Assembly (NCBI GenBank): GCA_020848905.1
Contig: JADLHG010000045.1
Span: 310,001-374,000, forward strand
DNA length: 64,000 nucleotides
Direction of reading: 5' to 3'
Source: Deltaproteobacteria bacterium
Lineage (GTDB): Bacteria > Myxococcota_A > Polyangia > GCA-2747355 > JADLHG01
Shown: piece after piece, positions 33,630-43,073 of the stretch
How positions within the stretch are numbered: position 1 is the first letter of the stretch
How the letters are laid out: each line of letters opens with the position of its first letter
Made by a program: the position numbers and the translations under genes
The notes under the pieces: model-generated
Seen by the model: only the letters and a program-made list of their open reading frames with translations
What the model was told of the DNA's origin: nothing
Database searches by the model: none

Positions 33630-35197
33630 CGCGCCGGGACAGGTCCTCCGCCGTGCTCCTCTGCGCCTCGGTTGCACTCGCGCTCCTGGCCGCGGGCTGC
33701 AAGGCGCCGCCGCGGAAGCCGACACGGTCGCGACCCATCGATGCCGCCCCGCGGAAGGCGCGCCCCGCCGAGGAGATCCGGACGGTGCTCCTGCCGAGCC
33801 CCGAGGTGCCGATCGTCTCGGTGCGGCTGACCTTCCTCTCGGGCTCGGTGGACGACCCCAAGGGCAAGGAAGGGCTGACGGCGCTCACCGCGGCGCTGAT
33901 GGTCAAGGGCGGCACCCTGGCGCTGACGGCCGCGTCGCTCCTCGAGCGACTCTTCCCGATGGCGGCCTATCTGGACGTGCGGGTGGAGAAGGAGATGACC
34001 ACCTTCGTGGCCCGGGTGCACCGGGACCACTGGCCGCGGTTCGAGCCGATCCTGGTGGACGTGCTCCTCCGTCCGCGCTGGGACGCGAAGGAGTTCGCGC
34101 GGCTGCGCACCGAGGCGCTGAACGACGTTCGCAAGCATCTCCGGACCGGGGACGACGAGCTCCTGGGCAAGGAGGCGCTGCAGGGCCTGCTCTATCGCGG
34201 GCACCCCTACGGCCACTACGCCGGGGGGACGGTGCGTGGCCTCACCCGGCTGACCGTCGAGGAGCTCAAGGCGCACGCGCAGCGGGTCTTCACGCGCGCT
34301 CGCCTCGTGCTGGGCCTCGGGGGGGCGGTGGACGCGGCGCTGGCCGACCGCCTGGGCTCTGCGCTCGTCGCGCTGCCGGCCGCGTCGCAGGCGCGAACCC
34401 CGCTTCCCCCACCGCCGTCGCACCCCGTGCGCGTGCTGCTCGTCGAGAAGGAGTGCCGCTCCACGGCCATCTCGCTCGGGCATCCGCACGGGCTGAAGCG
34501 GGTGGATCCGGACTTCTTCCCGGCCTTCGTCGGGAACAGCGCCTTCGGGGAGCACCGCCAGTTCGGAGGGCGTCTCTTCGAGGCGCTCCGCGGGCAGCGC
34601 GGCCTGAACTACGGTGACTACTCGTACCTCGAGCACTTCGTGCAGGATGGGTACGGCACCTATCCGGCGCCGAGCGTGGCGCGGCGGCAGCAGTACTTCT
34701 CGATCTGGTTGCGCCCCGTCGAGCACCCGCACCGGGTCTTCGCGCTGCGCGCGGCGCTCCACGAGCTCGGCAAGCTCCTCGCGACCGGACTGACCGACGA
34801 CGAGGTGACCCGCACCAGGGGCTTTCTGAAAGGCTACACGCGCATGTGGGAGCAGACGGTCGGCCGCCGGCTCGGCTTCGCCATCGACGACCTCTACTAC
34901 GAGTCCGCGCCCACGCTCGAGGGGTTGCGGCGATCCCTGCCGCGCCTGAACGCGCGTCAGATCAACGAGGCGCTGAGGCGCCACCTCCGGCCGGAACAGC
35001 TCCGCATCGTGATGGTCACCAAGGGAGCCCAGGCCCTCCGCAAGGAGCTCCTGTCGGGGGAGGCTTCGCCGATCGTCTACCCGAGCCCCAAGCCGGCCGC
35101 GGTGCTCGCGGAGGACAAGGAGATCGCGCGGCACCCGTTGCGCCTTCGCCCCGAGGAGGTGGAGGTGCGGGCCGTGGACGAGCTCTTCGAGGAGTAG
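33626..35197 (+). CDS. Inactive M16-like partner subunit, lipoprotein
   Basis: The 523-residue product has lipobox LLAAGC and the two-lobed M16 fold by pattern ('PIVSVRLTFLSGSVDDPKGKEGLTALTAALMVKGG', 'MTTFVARVHRDHWPRFEPILVDVLLRP', 'YRGHPYGHYAGGTVRGLTRLT'). The HxxEH residues are replaced (LTALTAAL), so it is predicted to be non-catalytic. Such partners form the other half of the peptide chamber. Being lipid-anchored, it probably tethers the protease to a membrane. It is coupled to the catalytic gene by a 4-base overlap. Confidence 0.88.
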   Translation: MTRRDRSSAVLLCASVALALLAAGCKAPPRKPTRSRPIDAAPRKARPAEEIRTVLLPSPEVPIVSVRLTFLSGSVDDPKGKEGLTALTAALMVKGGTLALTAASLLERLFPMAAYLDVRVEKEMTTFVARVHRDHWPRFEPILVDVLLRPRWDAKEFARLRTEALNDVRKHLRTGDDELLGKEALQGLLYRGHPYGHYAGGTVRGLTRLTVEELKAHAQRVFTRARLVLGLGGAVDAALADRLGSALVALPAASQARTPLPPPPSHPVRVLLVEKECRSTAISLGHPHGLKRVDPDFFPAFVGNSAFGEHRQFGGRLFEALRGQRGLNYGDYSYLEHFVQDGYGTYPAPSVARRQQYFSIWLRPVEHPHRVFALRAALHELGKLLATGLTDDEVTRTRGFLKGYTRMWEQTVGRRLGFAIDDLYYESAPTLEGLRRSLPRLNARQINEALRRHLRPEQLRIVMVTKGAQALRKELLSGEASPIVYPSPKPAAVLAEDKEIARHPLRLRPEEVEVRAVDELFEE

Positions 35198-35200
35198 CAG

Positions 35201-36829
35201 ATGGCGAAAGCGGTGCGTGGATGGATGGGCCTGGTCGCGCTCCTTTGCGGGGCCTGCCGGAGCACCTCGTCGGGGACGGACGCGGCCGGGCCGGTCGACG
35301 CCAGCGCCGAGCGTGGCGTGCGCGACGGGGGCTCCGACGGAGGACGCGACGGGCGCGCGGACCGTGGGGTGGACGCGTTCGTGCCGTTCTCGCTCCTCCT
35401 CACGGTGAACGAGATCCCCGAGGCGATGAACGGGAGCCAGGTCTACACCAACCTGGAAGGGAAGAGCGTCCCCTTCCGGCTCACCGTGCCGCGCGCGGGC
35501 TTCACCGTGGACGTGCTCTGGAAGGGGAGCCAGGCGAAGGGCGAGCAGCTCGAGGTGGTGGCGAACCAGCCCCTGGGCACGGGGGCCGGCCAGCTCCCGG
35601 CGGGGGCGAATCTGGCCTCGCGCTTCGAGCGCACCGCGGCGGGGCATCGTCTGCGCGTGACCCCCGAGCTCGCCGCGCCCGTCGGGAGCGTGACCTTCAC
35701 CGCGCGGCTTCTCGACGGAGAGAGCCCCCGCGAGTCGGCGCTCACGGTGGACGTGGCCGAGCGGACGTTCCTGCTCGACCCCTTCCGGCTCGAGGACACC
35801 TGGCTCGTGGTCTTCAGCCGGGACCTCTTCACGGTGAAGCGGCAGAAGGACGCGGCGGGCAACCCCGTGGTGACGAGCGTGCCGGGAGCGAACGGCACCC
35901 CCGACTTCGAGGAGGACCTGAGGGCGGCGGGGCTCGGCACCGAAACGATGCTGCCGGCCTGCGCCGCGGCCAAGGGGCGGGGCGCGACGGGGACGAACGC
36001 GATCCTCGTCAGGTGGATGCGCCAGGAGATCGTCCGGGGCGTGCGCAAGGCCTACCTGCTGAACGCCGACGGCACGGCGACGGTCGATTCGGTGCGCCTC
36101 CGCGTCCTCGAGGAGGGGGAGGCCGGCGCGCCGGAGCTCGCGCGCTTTTCGCACCAGCGGCTCGCGGGCGGCGAGAGCGCCAAGAACTTCTCCGCCATCT
36201 CCGTGGGCGGAGGCGATCCGATCAAGCCGCTCCTCGGCCGGTCCAAGACCATCGACGTGAACAACCTGCAGAACGAGGACAACCTCTCCCCCGACTACGG
36301 GGTCTTCACCTCGAGCGCGCTGGCCCTGATGACCCGGGTCGCCGCCGTGGACGCCTCGGCGCGGCAGCTCCTGCAGATGTTTCTCGGCGACTTCGTGCCC
36401 GAGCTGGGCGCGGGGGGCAAGCCCATCGGCGAGCACGCCCTCGACGCCGAGATCCTGGCCGACGGCTTCGACCCGGCCAAGGGCACGCCGGGGGCCGCGG
36501 CGCGCTACCAGAAGCTCGCGCTCGTGGTGCAGATCCTCGGGCGGCTGGTCGGCGCGCTGACGGCGCACGAGATGGGCCACGCCCTCGGCCTCGTGCCGAG
36601 CGGTGCGCCCCCCTACGGGCTCTTCGGCGGTGAGAGGAACGCCGCGTTCGTGAATCCGGCGCGCACGACGCTCGGACACATCGACACCCCGGGCTTCAAC
36701 ATCATGGAGGCCGGGCCTGGCTCGGCCGGCGGCGCGTCGATCAACTTTGCCGACTACCTCTCCGAGCCGCGCTTCAACGAGCTGAACCGCGCCTACCTGC
36801 AGGGCCGCCTGCTGCTCTTGCGGCGGTAG
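35201..36829 (+). CDS. Zincin-like lipoprotein metalloprotease
   Basis: The 542-residue product has lipobox CGAC and a Ser/Asp/Gly linker ('DGGSDGGRDGRADRG'). The N-terminal half has Ig-like strands. The C-terminal domain contains H456-E-M-G-H460-A-L-G-L, a zinc-protease motif, and a Met-turn-like 'NIMEAGPG'. The position where metzincins carry their third His or Asp (HExxHxxGxxH/D) is Pro, so the third ligand must come from elsewhere or activity is altered. It starts 3 bases after the M16-like lipoprotein stop and is probably in its operon. Confidence 0.8.
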   Translation: MAKAVRGWMGLVALLCGACRSTSSGTDAAGPVDASAERGVRDGGSDGGRDGRADRGVDAFVPFSLLLTVNEIPEAMNGSQVYTNLEGKSVPFRLTVPRAGFTVDVLWKGSQAKGEQLEVVANQPLGTGAGQLPAGANLASRFERTAAGHRLRVTPELAAPVGSVTFTARLLDGESPRESALTVDVAERTFLLDPFRLEDTWLVVFSRDLFTVKRQKDAAGNPVVTSVPGANGTPDFEEDLRAAGLGTETMLPACAAAKGRGATGTNAILVRWMRQEIVRGVRKAYLLNADGTATVDSVRLRVLEEGEAGAPELARFSHQRLAGGESAKNFSAISVGGGDPIKPLLGRSKTIDVNNLQNEDNLSPDYGVFTSSALALMTRVAAVDASARQLLQMFLGDFVPELGAGGKPIGEHALDAEILADGFDPAKGTPGAAARYQKLALVVQILGRLVGALTAHEMGHALGLVPSGAPPYGLFGGERNAAFVNPARTTLGHIDTPGFNIMEAGPGSAGGASINFADYLSEPRFNELNRAYLQGRLLLLRR

Positions 36830-36939
36830 GCCGGGGCGGGCCCGCGACGAACGGGACCCTGTCCCGGTCGCCCGCGCTTCACCCTTGCCAGGCGCCGGTA
36901 CGACCAAGTAGGCTGCGCGCGACTCGAGGCAGCCTTCCC

Positions 36940-38214
36940 GTGTCCGACGCACCGACTACGCCCGCCCAGGCCCCCCTCCGACTCGAATTCATCGACGCGC
37001 TGCGCGGCCTGGCCGTGATCTTCATGATCCACTGGCACACGGCCGACGGCTGGATCTCGCCCGAGCTGCGGGAGACCCCCTGGTGGTCCCCGGTGCGTTC
37101 GATCGGTGGCTGGGCCGCGCCGCTCTTCTTCTTCGTCACGGGGGTGGCCGTCTACCTGATGGACGAGGTCTCGCGCCGCAAGGGGCTCTCGCCTGCGCAG
37201 GTGCTCTGGGCCGGGCTCTCCCGCGGGGCGGAGCTCATCCTCCTCGGGTACGTGCTGCGCTTCCAGATGTGGGCCACCGATCGCAAGGTGCTGTGGATGC
37301 CCGTCGCGTGGCCCGGGATCCTCTGCATCGTGGCGGCCTTCGTGGCCGGCTTCTTCGGACTGAGGTACCTGAAGCGCGTCCGCAAACCCGCCGGGGTGCT
37401 GCTCCCGCTGGCAGCCGTGCTCTTCGCCACGGGAGCTGTCCTCGAGGGGCGGCTCAAGCCCGACTGGCAGCGCGAGCTGCTGCGCCTGGACGTGCTGCAG
37501 GGGCTCGGCCTGTCGATCCTCCTCGTGGCGGGGGCCCGACACCTCTTCCCCGTGGTGCGCAGGCCCCTCGGCTGCATGCTGATCGGTTTCGGCATCGCAC
37601 TGCTGAGCCAGCCGGTGAGCAACCTCCTGCCCGGGTTTCTCCCCGAGGGGATCGCGGCCTACGTCGGCTCGTGGGAGCTGCCGAAGGGGGTGCGCGCGAT
37701 CAGCCTCTTCCCGATCTTTCCCTGGGGCGGCTACGCCTTCGTGGGCTGCGGGGTGATCACGCTCTGGCAGGACCTCGCGCTCCGGGGCAAGGGGCGCGCG
37801 GCAGTGATCTTCGCGCTCGTGGGGGCGCCGCTCACCCTGATCACCACCGAGGGCTTCCAGTTCACCTACAAGCTGATCAAGGCGGCTCCGTTCGTGCCGA
37901 AGCCGCTCCGGCTGCTCAACAAGACGGGGGTCCTGCTCGTGCAGTGGGGGGCGGCGGCGGTCTTCACCCCCGAGAAGGCCTCGCGCGTGACGCCACTGCG
38001 CACCCTCGGCAAGGCCTCGCTGATGATCTACTGGGTGCACCTGCCGCTGGCCTTCGGCCGGCCCGCGAAGCCCTTTCGCAACGCCCTCGGCTGGGGCGAG
38101 TGGGCCGTGGGGCTCCTGCTCCTGACCACCGCGATGTACTTCCTCTCGCTCCTCTGGCTGGGCCCCGTACGGGCGCGACTGCGCGGCAAGCGCGCGCCTT
38201 CCGCGGCGGCGTAG
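36940..38214 (+). CDS. Multi-pass acyltransferase-like membrane protein (DUF1624/HGSNAT type)
   Basis: The 424-residue protein has about 10 hydrophobic segments. Its start 'RLEFIDALRGLAVIFMIHWHTADGWI' is the heparan-alpha-glucosaminide acetyltransferase/DUF1624 signature, and 'KASLMIYWVHLPLAFGRP' near the C-terminus is typical as well. Such proteins move an acyl group from the cytosol to a sugar on the other side of the membrane. The His in 'IHWH' could be the acceptor or donor residue. The acyl and sugar substrates are not known. GTG 36940 is used. Confidence 0.82.
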   Translation: MSDAPTTPAQAPLRLEFIDALRGLAVIFMIHWHTADGWISPELRETPWWSPVRSIGGWAAPLFFFVTGVAVYLMDEVSRRKGLSPAQVLWAGLSRGAELILLGYVLRFQMWATDRKVLWMPVAWPGILCIVAAFVAGFFGLRYLKRVRKPAGVLLPLAAVLFATGAVLEGRLKPDWQRELLRLDVLQGLGLSILLVAGARHLFPVVRRPLGCMLIGFGIALLSQPVSNLLPGFLPEGIAAYVGSWELPKGVRAISLFPIFPWGGYAFVGCGVITLWQDLALRGKGRAAVIFALVGAPLTLITTEGFQFTYKLIKAAPFVPKPLRLLNKTGVLLVQWGAAAVFTPEKASRVTPLRTLGKASLMIYWVHLPLAFGRPAKPFRNALGWGEWAVGLLLLTTAMYFLSLLWLGPVRARLRGKRAPSAAA

Positions 38215-38364
38215 CACGACGCCAAGCTGGCTTCTCGAGCGGTCGCGCGGTGAGGTCAGGCGACCACCCCGGCGCCCCGCGAACTCGAATACCTCAGGTG
38301 TTCCAACGACCAGATCCTGGCGTGTGCCTTGCACTGGAGTGCCGGCACGCCACGGAGAGGCCCC

Positions 38365-40746
38365 ATGTCCACGGTTCCGACCTGCGCCCGTCGGTCTGCA
38401 CCTCGTTGGTTCGTCGCCCTCGCGCTCGGTTTCGTTGTCGCGCTGAGCCAGCTCGACGCGCGTGCGGCGGAGAGCGGGCCCAAAGGTGTGATGGCCACCT
38501 TGCGCTGGCTGTGGTCCCCGGTCGGTCGACTGGTGCAGCGGGTGCAGCGACGCTCGTCGTCGGACAAGGCCCTTTCCGCTTCGACCTCGCTCAACGGAAC
38601 GGTGATCGGCGGCGCGCAGCCGACGGGCCGGCTGCTGGAAACGCAAGTGCCACCGCAGGCCTCCCCGAAGGGGAAGGCGCGGGTGAACTTGGGAAAGCAG
38701 GTCCCGTCGCTCGCCGGCGCGCTCGCCGCTCTCGGCCGCGACGATTCGGGCACCGCGCCGGAGATCGATACGATCGTACGGCAGCTCGGTTCCCTCGAGC
38801 GGCAGGTGGAGGGCCTCGCGCCTCAGGTGCGGCCGGCGGCGCAGGCCCGGTTCCGGCGAGCAGCGCTGCGCTACCGAGCGGAGATCAGAACCGAGCTCGA
38901 CCGCCTCGGCCGCGAGCTCTTGGGCTCGGACGTGAAAGACGCCCAGGATAGCTTCGACACTCTCACGAGGCTTGCAACCCAGGGGGACAAGGCCTCTCGG
39001 ACCTACGCGCAGGCTAAGCTCGACGCGGGGTTCGCGAGCCTGGTGGCGCGGGCGAGCGGGACGGGCAGCGCGGGCGACCAGGCGCGCGGGGTGTTGCGCA
39101 AGGTGATCGACGAGCTGCGCTTCCGCAGGGAGGACCGCCTCGTGTCTTTCCCTGCCAGCACGAGCCGGCAGCTTGTTGCGCTGGCCCTCGAGCGCGCGGA
39201 GTTCCGGAACAACGAAGACATCTATCGGGTGATCACTCCGATCCTGGCCCGTTCGCCGGCGCTGCGCCGGGAGCTGGCCTCCAAGCTGCGCGAGGCGCTC
39301 GCCTCCGCGGCCCCAGAGCGCGTGCGGGCGGCGCTGACCATCGTGCGGCAGATCGTGATGCAGGGCGGCCTGCAGAGCGGCGAGGTGGAGCTGGTCGCGG
39401 CGCGCTGGGCCGCGGGCCCGGCGCGGGTCACGGCGGCCTACCAGGCCGAGCTGATCGAGGCGATCGAGTACCTTTCTCCGCGGGCTCCCGCGCTGACGAA
39501 GGCCCTCGCGGCGGTCGCGCAGCAGGCTAAGCTTTCGAGCGAGCTGCGTCAGGTTGCGATCCGCGCGCTCGGCGAGGCCACGGAGCCTCCCTTGGAGGTG
39601 CTGCGCGCTCTCGCGCTGGCTCCGGACGGGACGATCCGTCGGGCGGCGGCCTCGGCTCTGAGCCAAGGCGGCCGAAGGGCGGTCGAGAAGGGGGATCGGG
39701 AAGAGGTCAGGCAGAATGTTGCGCTCGCCCTGACACGGCTCGAGCAGGAGACCGCCCCCTCGATCGTGTTCGGACACCTTCACACGCTACGGAGCTCGGG
39801 GGCGATGACCGTGGCGACGGCTGACGGCCGGAAGCTCCTGCGCTGGCTCGAGCGCCGGGCGAGCGACGTGAAGGCCTCGATCACCCTGCGCGGCTACGCC
39901 ATCGACGAGCTGCGGAACTTCGAAAACCTGACGGAGCCGGACAAGGCGAGGATCGGTCTGCGCCTCCTCGAGCAGCTGCCGAGCCTTGCGGCGCTGGCTG
40001 ACGCGCGGGCGGTGGTGCTGCCGACCATGGACGTGCTCGACGCGCTCCGGCCCTCCTCGCCGCGAGTCTTCGAGAAGGCGCTCGAGGTCTTGCCGCAGCT
40101 CCCCTCTTGGGAGTCGTGGAAGCTGACGGGCATCCTCGTGAATCTCGCGCCGCAGCTCAAGGCGCCGGCCATGCGGCGCAGGGCGATGCTCTGGTTGGTC
40201 GACCGCGCGCTCGCGCCCAGGGAGGGCCTCGACGCGGATTCCGGCATCGCGCGTTCGCGCCTGGCGCTCGCCGACATGCTGCACGCGCACGCCGACCCGG
40301 TGGTGGTGGCGACGGTGAAGCAGCGGCTTGCGCAGCTTCCCGTCGGGACCGGGGGCTACGCCACGGCCGCGGTGTCGATGCTGCAGCTCCTCGCCAAGCT
40401 GAAGCTCCCCGCGGGTCTCTGGCTCGCCGACCTCGCGCCGATCGTTGCTGCTCCCGAGGCGGGGCTGCGCACCGCCGCGGTGCAGGAGCTTGGCCGTCAG
40501 CTGCGCACCCTCCGCCAGGCCCGCGGCGCGCCGACGGCGGAGAAGGAGAAGATCCGCGGGACCGTCGGCCAAGCGCTCGCCCGCGCGGCCGCTGGGGCGG
40601 GGGAAGCGGGCGCCCTCGAGGCGCTGAGCCTGCTCGCGCACCAGGGGCTCGGAGGGGTCCCGGAGGTGCGGGCCACGCTGAGGACGATGGCCGCTTCGGC
40701 CGAGAGCCAGGTCGTGCGCGCGCGTGCCGGTGAGCTGCTGAAGTAG
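38365..40746 (+). CDS. Exported helical-repeat (HEAT-like) protein
   Basis: The 793-residue product has a signal peptide (RWFVALALGFVVALSQLDARAAE) and is then mostly alpha-helical with many regular 30-40 residue helix pairs rich in Ala, Leu and Arg, as in HEAT or armadillo repeats ('LAVVALEQ..'-like patterns such as 'ALALAPDGTIRRAAASALSQGGRRAVE'). No catalytic motif is visible. A scaffold or protein-binding role in the periplasm is the reasonable guess. SD GGAGAGG precedes ATG 38365; an earlier ATG at 38329 adds a non-signal leader. Confidence 0.7.
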   Translation: MSTVPTCARRSAPRWFVALALGFVVALSQLDARAAESGPKGVMATLRWLWSPVGRLVQRVQRRSSSDKALSASTSLNGTVIGGAQPTGRLLETQVPPQASPKGKARVNLGKQVPSLAGALAALGRDDSGTAPEIDTIVRQLGSLERQVEGLAPQVRPAAQARFRRAALRYRAEIRTELDRLGRELLGSDVKDAQDSFDTLTRLATQGDKASRTYAQAKLDAGFASLVARASGTGSAGDQARGVLRKVIDELRFRREDRLVSFPASTSRQLVALALERAEFRNNEDIYRVITPILARSPALRRELASKLREALASAAPERVRAALTIVRQIVMQGGLQSGEVELVAARWAAGPARVTAAYQAELIEAIEYLSPRAPALTKALAAVAQQAKLSSELRQVAIRALGEATEPPLEVLRALALAPDGTIRRAAASALSQGGRRAVEKGDREEVRQNVALALTRLEQETAPSIVFGHLHTLRSSGAMTVATADGRKLLRWLERRASDVKASITLRGYAIDELRNFENLTEPDKARIGLRLLEQLPSLAALADARAVVLPTMDVLDALRPSSPRVFEKALEVLPQLPSWESWKLTGILVNLAPQLKAPAMRRRAMLWLVDRALAPREGLDADSGIARSRLALADMLHAHADPVVVATVKQRLAQLPVGTGGYATAAVSMLQLLAKLKLPAGLWLADLAPIVAAPEAGLRTAAVQELGRQLRTLRQARGAPTAEKEKIRGTVGQALARAAAGAGEAGALEALSLLAHQGLGGVPEVRATLRTMAASAESQVVRARAGELLK

Positions 40747-40843
40747 TCTCTTCGACCGAGGTGCCGAGCCCGGGGGAGGAGGGGTGAGGCGGAAGCGCCG
40801 TTGCCGGCGGGGAGCCCAGGCGCTGCGGGCGGGCGGCGTCCCC

Positions 40844-41593
40844 TCACAGCGCGGCCTGCAGGAAGTGCAGCGTGACCGCGAAGAGCTCCTCGCGCCAGGT
40901 CGGATGCTGGAAGGTGTGCCCGGCGCCCGCGATGCTGTGGCGCTGTCCACGTGCCCCGAGGGCGGCGAGCAGCCTCTGCCCCTCTTCGGGGGCGACTACC
41001 GGGTCTTCGGTCCCCTGCACCACGAGCCCGACCGCTTTCGCGCGCCGTAGCGCGGCGGCGGGGTCCACCTGCGCGAGGGTCGTGAGGAAGTCCGGACTCA
41101 CGCGCGCCCCGCCCACCACGAAGGCCTCGGGACCGCTGCGCGCGATCCACGGGAAGTGACGGCCCGGGATCCCCACCGCGTTCCAGAGGACCAGGGCCCC
41201 CACGCGCGGGTCTTGCCCCGCCACGAGACTGGCCACGCAGCCGCCGAGGCTGAGCCCGATGAGGCCCAGGCGGTTCGCGTCCACGCCCGGCTCCGCTGCC
41301 ACCCATTCCAGCGCCGCGCCCGCGTCTGCGACCTCGGTGAGCGGCGTCCACTCGTGGAACTCCCCATCGCTGTCCCCCGAGCCGTAGAAGTCGAAGCGCA
41401 GCACGAAGAACCCCGCTCGCGTCAGCCGCCGCGCCGTCTGCACGAAGAGGCGGTCCTGCTCGAGGTGGTGCCCCGTGAATCCGTGGAGCAGCAGCACCGC
41501 GGGGGCCGGTCCAGGCTCCTCCGGCCGGTGCACGAAGCCGCGCAAGGTCCCCTGCGGGCCACGCAGGCTCCAGGCTTCGACCCGCTCAGTCAT
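40844..41593 (-). CDS. Alpha/beta hydrolase, prolyl-oligopeptidase/esterase-like
   Basis: The 249-residue protein has the hydrolase oxyanion region 'LLLHGFTGHHLEQ', nucleophile elbow G-L-S115-L-G-G, acid D197 (GTEDPVV) and H226 (GAGHTF). It resembles small cytosolic esterases or peptidase-like hydrolases of the Abhydrolase/FrsA-YitV group ('RFDFYGSGDSDGEF'). The substrate is unknown. It is divergent from the ECF sigma gene across 92 bases. Confidence 0.87.
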   Translation of the reverse strand: MTERVEAWSLRGPQGTLRGFVHRPEEPGPAPAVLLLHGFTGHHLEQDRLFVQTARRLTRAGFFVLRFDFYGSGDSDGEFHEWTPLTEVADAGAALEWVAAEPGVDANRLGLIGLSLGGCVASLVAGQDPRVGALVLWNAVGIPGRHFPWIARSGPEAFVVGGARVSPDFLTTLAQVDPAAALRRAKAVGLVVQGTEDPVVAPEEGQRLLAALGARGQRHSIAGAGHTFQHPTWREELFAVTLHFLQAAL

Positions 41594-41685
41594 GGGGGCG
41601 CTCCGGCCTCCCGGGGCGCGCGCCGTCGCTCGGACGATTTCGGTTCCGCATTCTCAACCCCTCGCGTGTCTCACCCTGAGCTAGG

Positions 41686-42258
41686 ATGCTCCTTCCCGCG
41701 TTTCCATCGGTCGCCCTCGTGGCGCAGCTCCCTGCGGAGGATGCCTTGGCCCAGGCCAGGCTGGCCGAAGTCTACCGGCAGTGCGCGCCCCTGATCTACC
41801 GTCGAAGCCTGCGGCTCCTCGGCAGCCAGGACGAGGCGCTCGACGCGGTCCAGGACATCTTCGAGCGACTCCAGGGCACCCTCGCGACCTTTCGCGGCGA
41901 GGCCGAGCTCATGACCTGGATCTACCGCGTCACCACGAACCACTGTTTGAACCAGCTCCGCGCCCGGCGCGTGCGAAGTCGGGCCCACGAGCGGCTGGGG
42001 ACCGAGGCGCCGCGCGACGGGGGCGAAGGCGGGGCCCGGGCGGTGGAGGCCCGCGACCTGCTCGTCCAGCTCCTCGAGCGCTGCGACGCGCGGCTCGTGC
42101 AGATCGCCTACCATTATTACGTGGACGAGATGACGCAGCCCGAGATCGCCGAGGTGGTGGGGATCTCGGATCGCGGGGTGCGCAAGGCGCTGAGCCGCTT
42201 CGCCGAGCGCGCGGGACGCGAGCTCCCGCGGCTCGAGCGGGCCCGTGGAGGGCTGTGA
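41686..42258 (+). CDS. ECF-type RNA polymerase sigma factor
   Basis: The 190-residue protein has sigma region 2 ('CAPLIYRRSLRLLGSQDEALDAVQDIFERLQGTLATFRGEAELMTWIYRVTTNHCLNQLR') and region 4 ('YYVDEMTQPEIAEVVGISDRGVRKALSRFAERA') and lacks regions 1 and 3, as in extracytoplasmic-function sigma factors. Its last base is shared with the start of the anti-sigma gene (TGATG), so the two should be made together. It probably drives a cell-envelope regulon that may include this operon. Confidence 0.9.
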   Translation: MLLPAFPSVALVAQLPAEDALAQARLAEVYRQCAPLIYRRSLRLLGSQDEALDAVQDIFERLQGTLATFRGEAELMTWIYRVTTNHCLNQLRARRVRSRAHERLGTEAPRDGGEGGARAVEARDLLVQLLERCDARLVQIAYHYYVDEMTQPEIAEVVGISDRGVRKALSRFAERAGRELPRLERARGGL

Positions 42259-43073
42259 TGGGCGAGCTGAACCGTCATCCGTCGGAGTTCGCGCTCGACC
42301 GCTTCGCGGCGGGGGCCCTTCCCGATCCCGCGGCCGTCTCGGCGCATCTCGAGGGCTGCCCCGAGTGCCGGCAGCGTCTCGAGACCCGCACCTCCGCCGA
42401 CGAGGGATTTCTCGCCCGCTATCCGACGGTGGAGGCCCTCGCGGGGCGGCACCCGCGCCCGAGTCGCCCCGCGTCCGCGCGCCCGCCGCGCTGGCTCGTG
42501 CTGCGCCTGAGCCTCGGCGGCGCGATCGTCGCGGCGGCTGCCGTGCTGCTCGTGGTGTTCCCCCGACCCGGGGGCGCTCCGACGGTGCACGATCCGGGCG
42601 CGGGGCTCGAGCCGAGAGGTGGAGCGGCGCTCGAGCGCGTGAAGGGGGACTCGATCGTCGAGCTGGCGGTGCGTCGCGGTACGCAGTCCTTCCGCTTCGA
42701 CGGTCAGCCGCTCCGGACCGGGGACCTCATCGCGCTGCGCTACAGCACCGAGCGCCGGTTCCTCCTGCTCCTGACGGTCGAGGCCTCGGGCAAGATCTCG
42801 CAGCTCGTCCCCGCGTCAGGAGGGGCGAGTCAGGCCATCCAGCCCGGCCGCAAGGTGCTCCTCGCGCAGGGGCTGCGTCTCGACGCCTACCCCGGGTCCG
42901 AGCGGCTCGTGGCGCTGCTGAGCGACCGACCGCTGCCGGCCTCCGAGGTGCAGCGGTCCCTGGCCGACCAGATCCGGCGCCTCTCCCCCGCGCGCCGCGC
43001 GGAGCTGCCCCTCGAGCGGCTCCCCTTTCCCGCCGAGCAGCAGAGCTGGCTCCTGCGCAAGGGGGCGCCATGA
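42258..43073 (+). CDS. Anti-sigma factor with zinc motif and DUF4384-like region
   Basis: The 271-residue product has an N-terminal H30-x3-C34-x2-C37 motif ('HLEGCPECRQ'), as in zinc-type anti-sigma domains that hold ECF factors. One transmembrane segment follows at about 80-105 ('WLVLRLSLGGAIVAAAAVLLVVFP'), so the C-terminus should be periplasmic. The outer part ('GDLIALRYSTERRFLLLLTVEASGKISQLVPASG') resembles DUF4384, a domain often found with caspase-like proteins. It is coupled on both sides: 1-base overlap with sigma, 4-base overlap with the caspase gene. Confidence 0.85.
   Translation: MGELNRHPSEFALDRFAAGALPDPAAVSAHLEGCPECRQRLETRTSADEGFLARYPTVEALAGRHPRPSRPASARPPRWLVLRLSLGGAIVAAAAVLLVVFPRPGGAPTVHDPGAGLEPRGGAALERVKGDSIVELAVRRGTQSFRFDGQPLRTGDLIALRYSTERRFLLLLTVEASGKISQLVPASGGASQAIQPGRKVLLAQGLRLDAYPGSERLVALLSDRPLPASEVQRSLADQIRRLSPARRAELPLERLPFPAEQQSWLLRKGAP

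Noticed and set aside
33563-36952. 1129-codon open frame on the minus strand
   Set aside because: It is antisense to the M16-like lipoprotein and the zincin gene, both with signal peptides and motifs; the antisense product has no family features.
36793-39783. 996-codon open frame on the minus strand
   Set aside because: It covers the acyltransferase-like membrane gene and half of the helical-repeat gene in antisense and shows only Arg/Gln/Glu-rich low-quality sequence.
41781-42257. Upstream part of the 430-codon frame ending at 43073
   Set aside because: This part overlaps the sigma factor in another frame. The anti-sigma protein begins at ATG 42258, which overlaps the sigma stop by one base.
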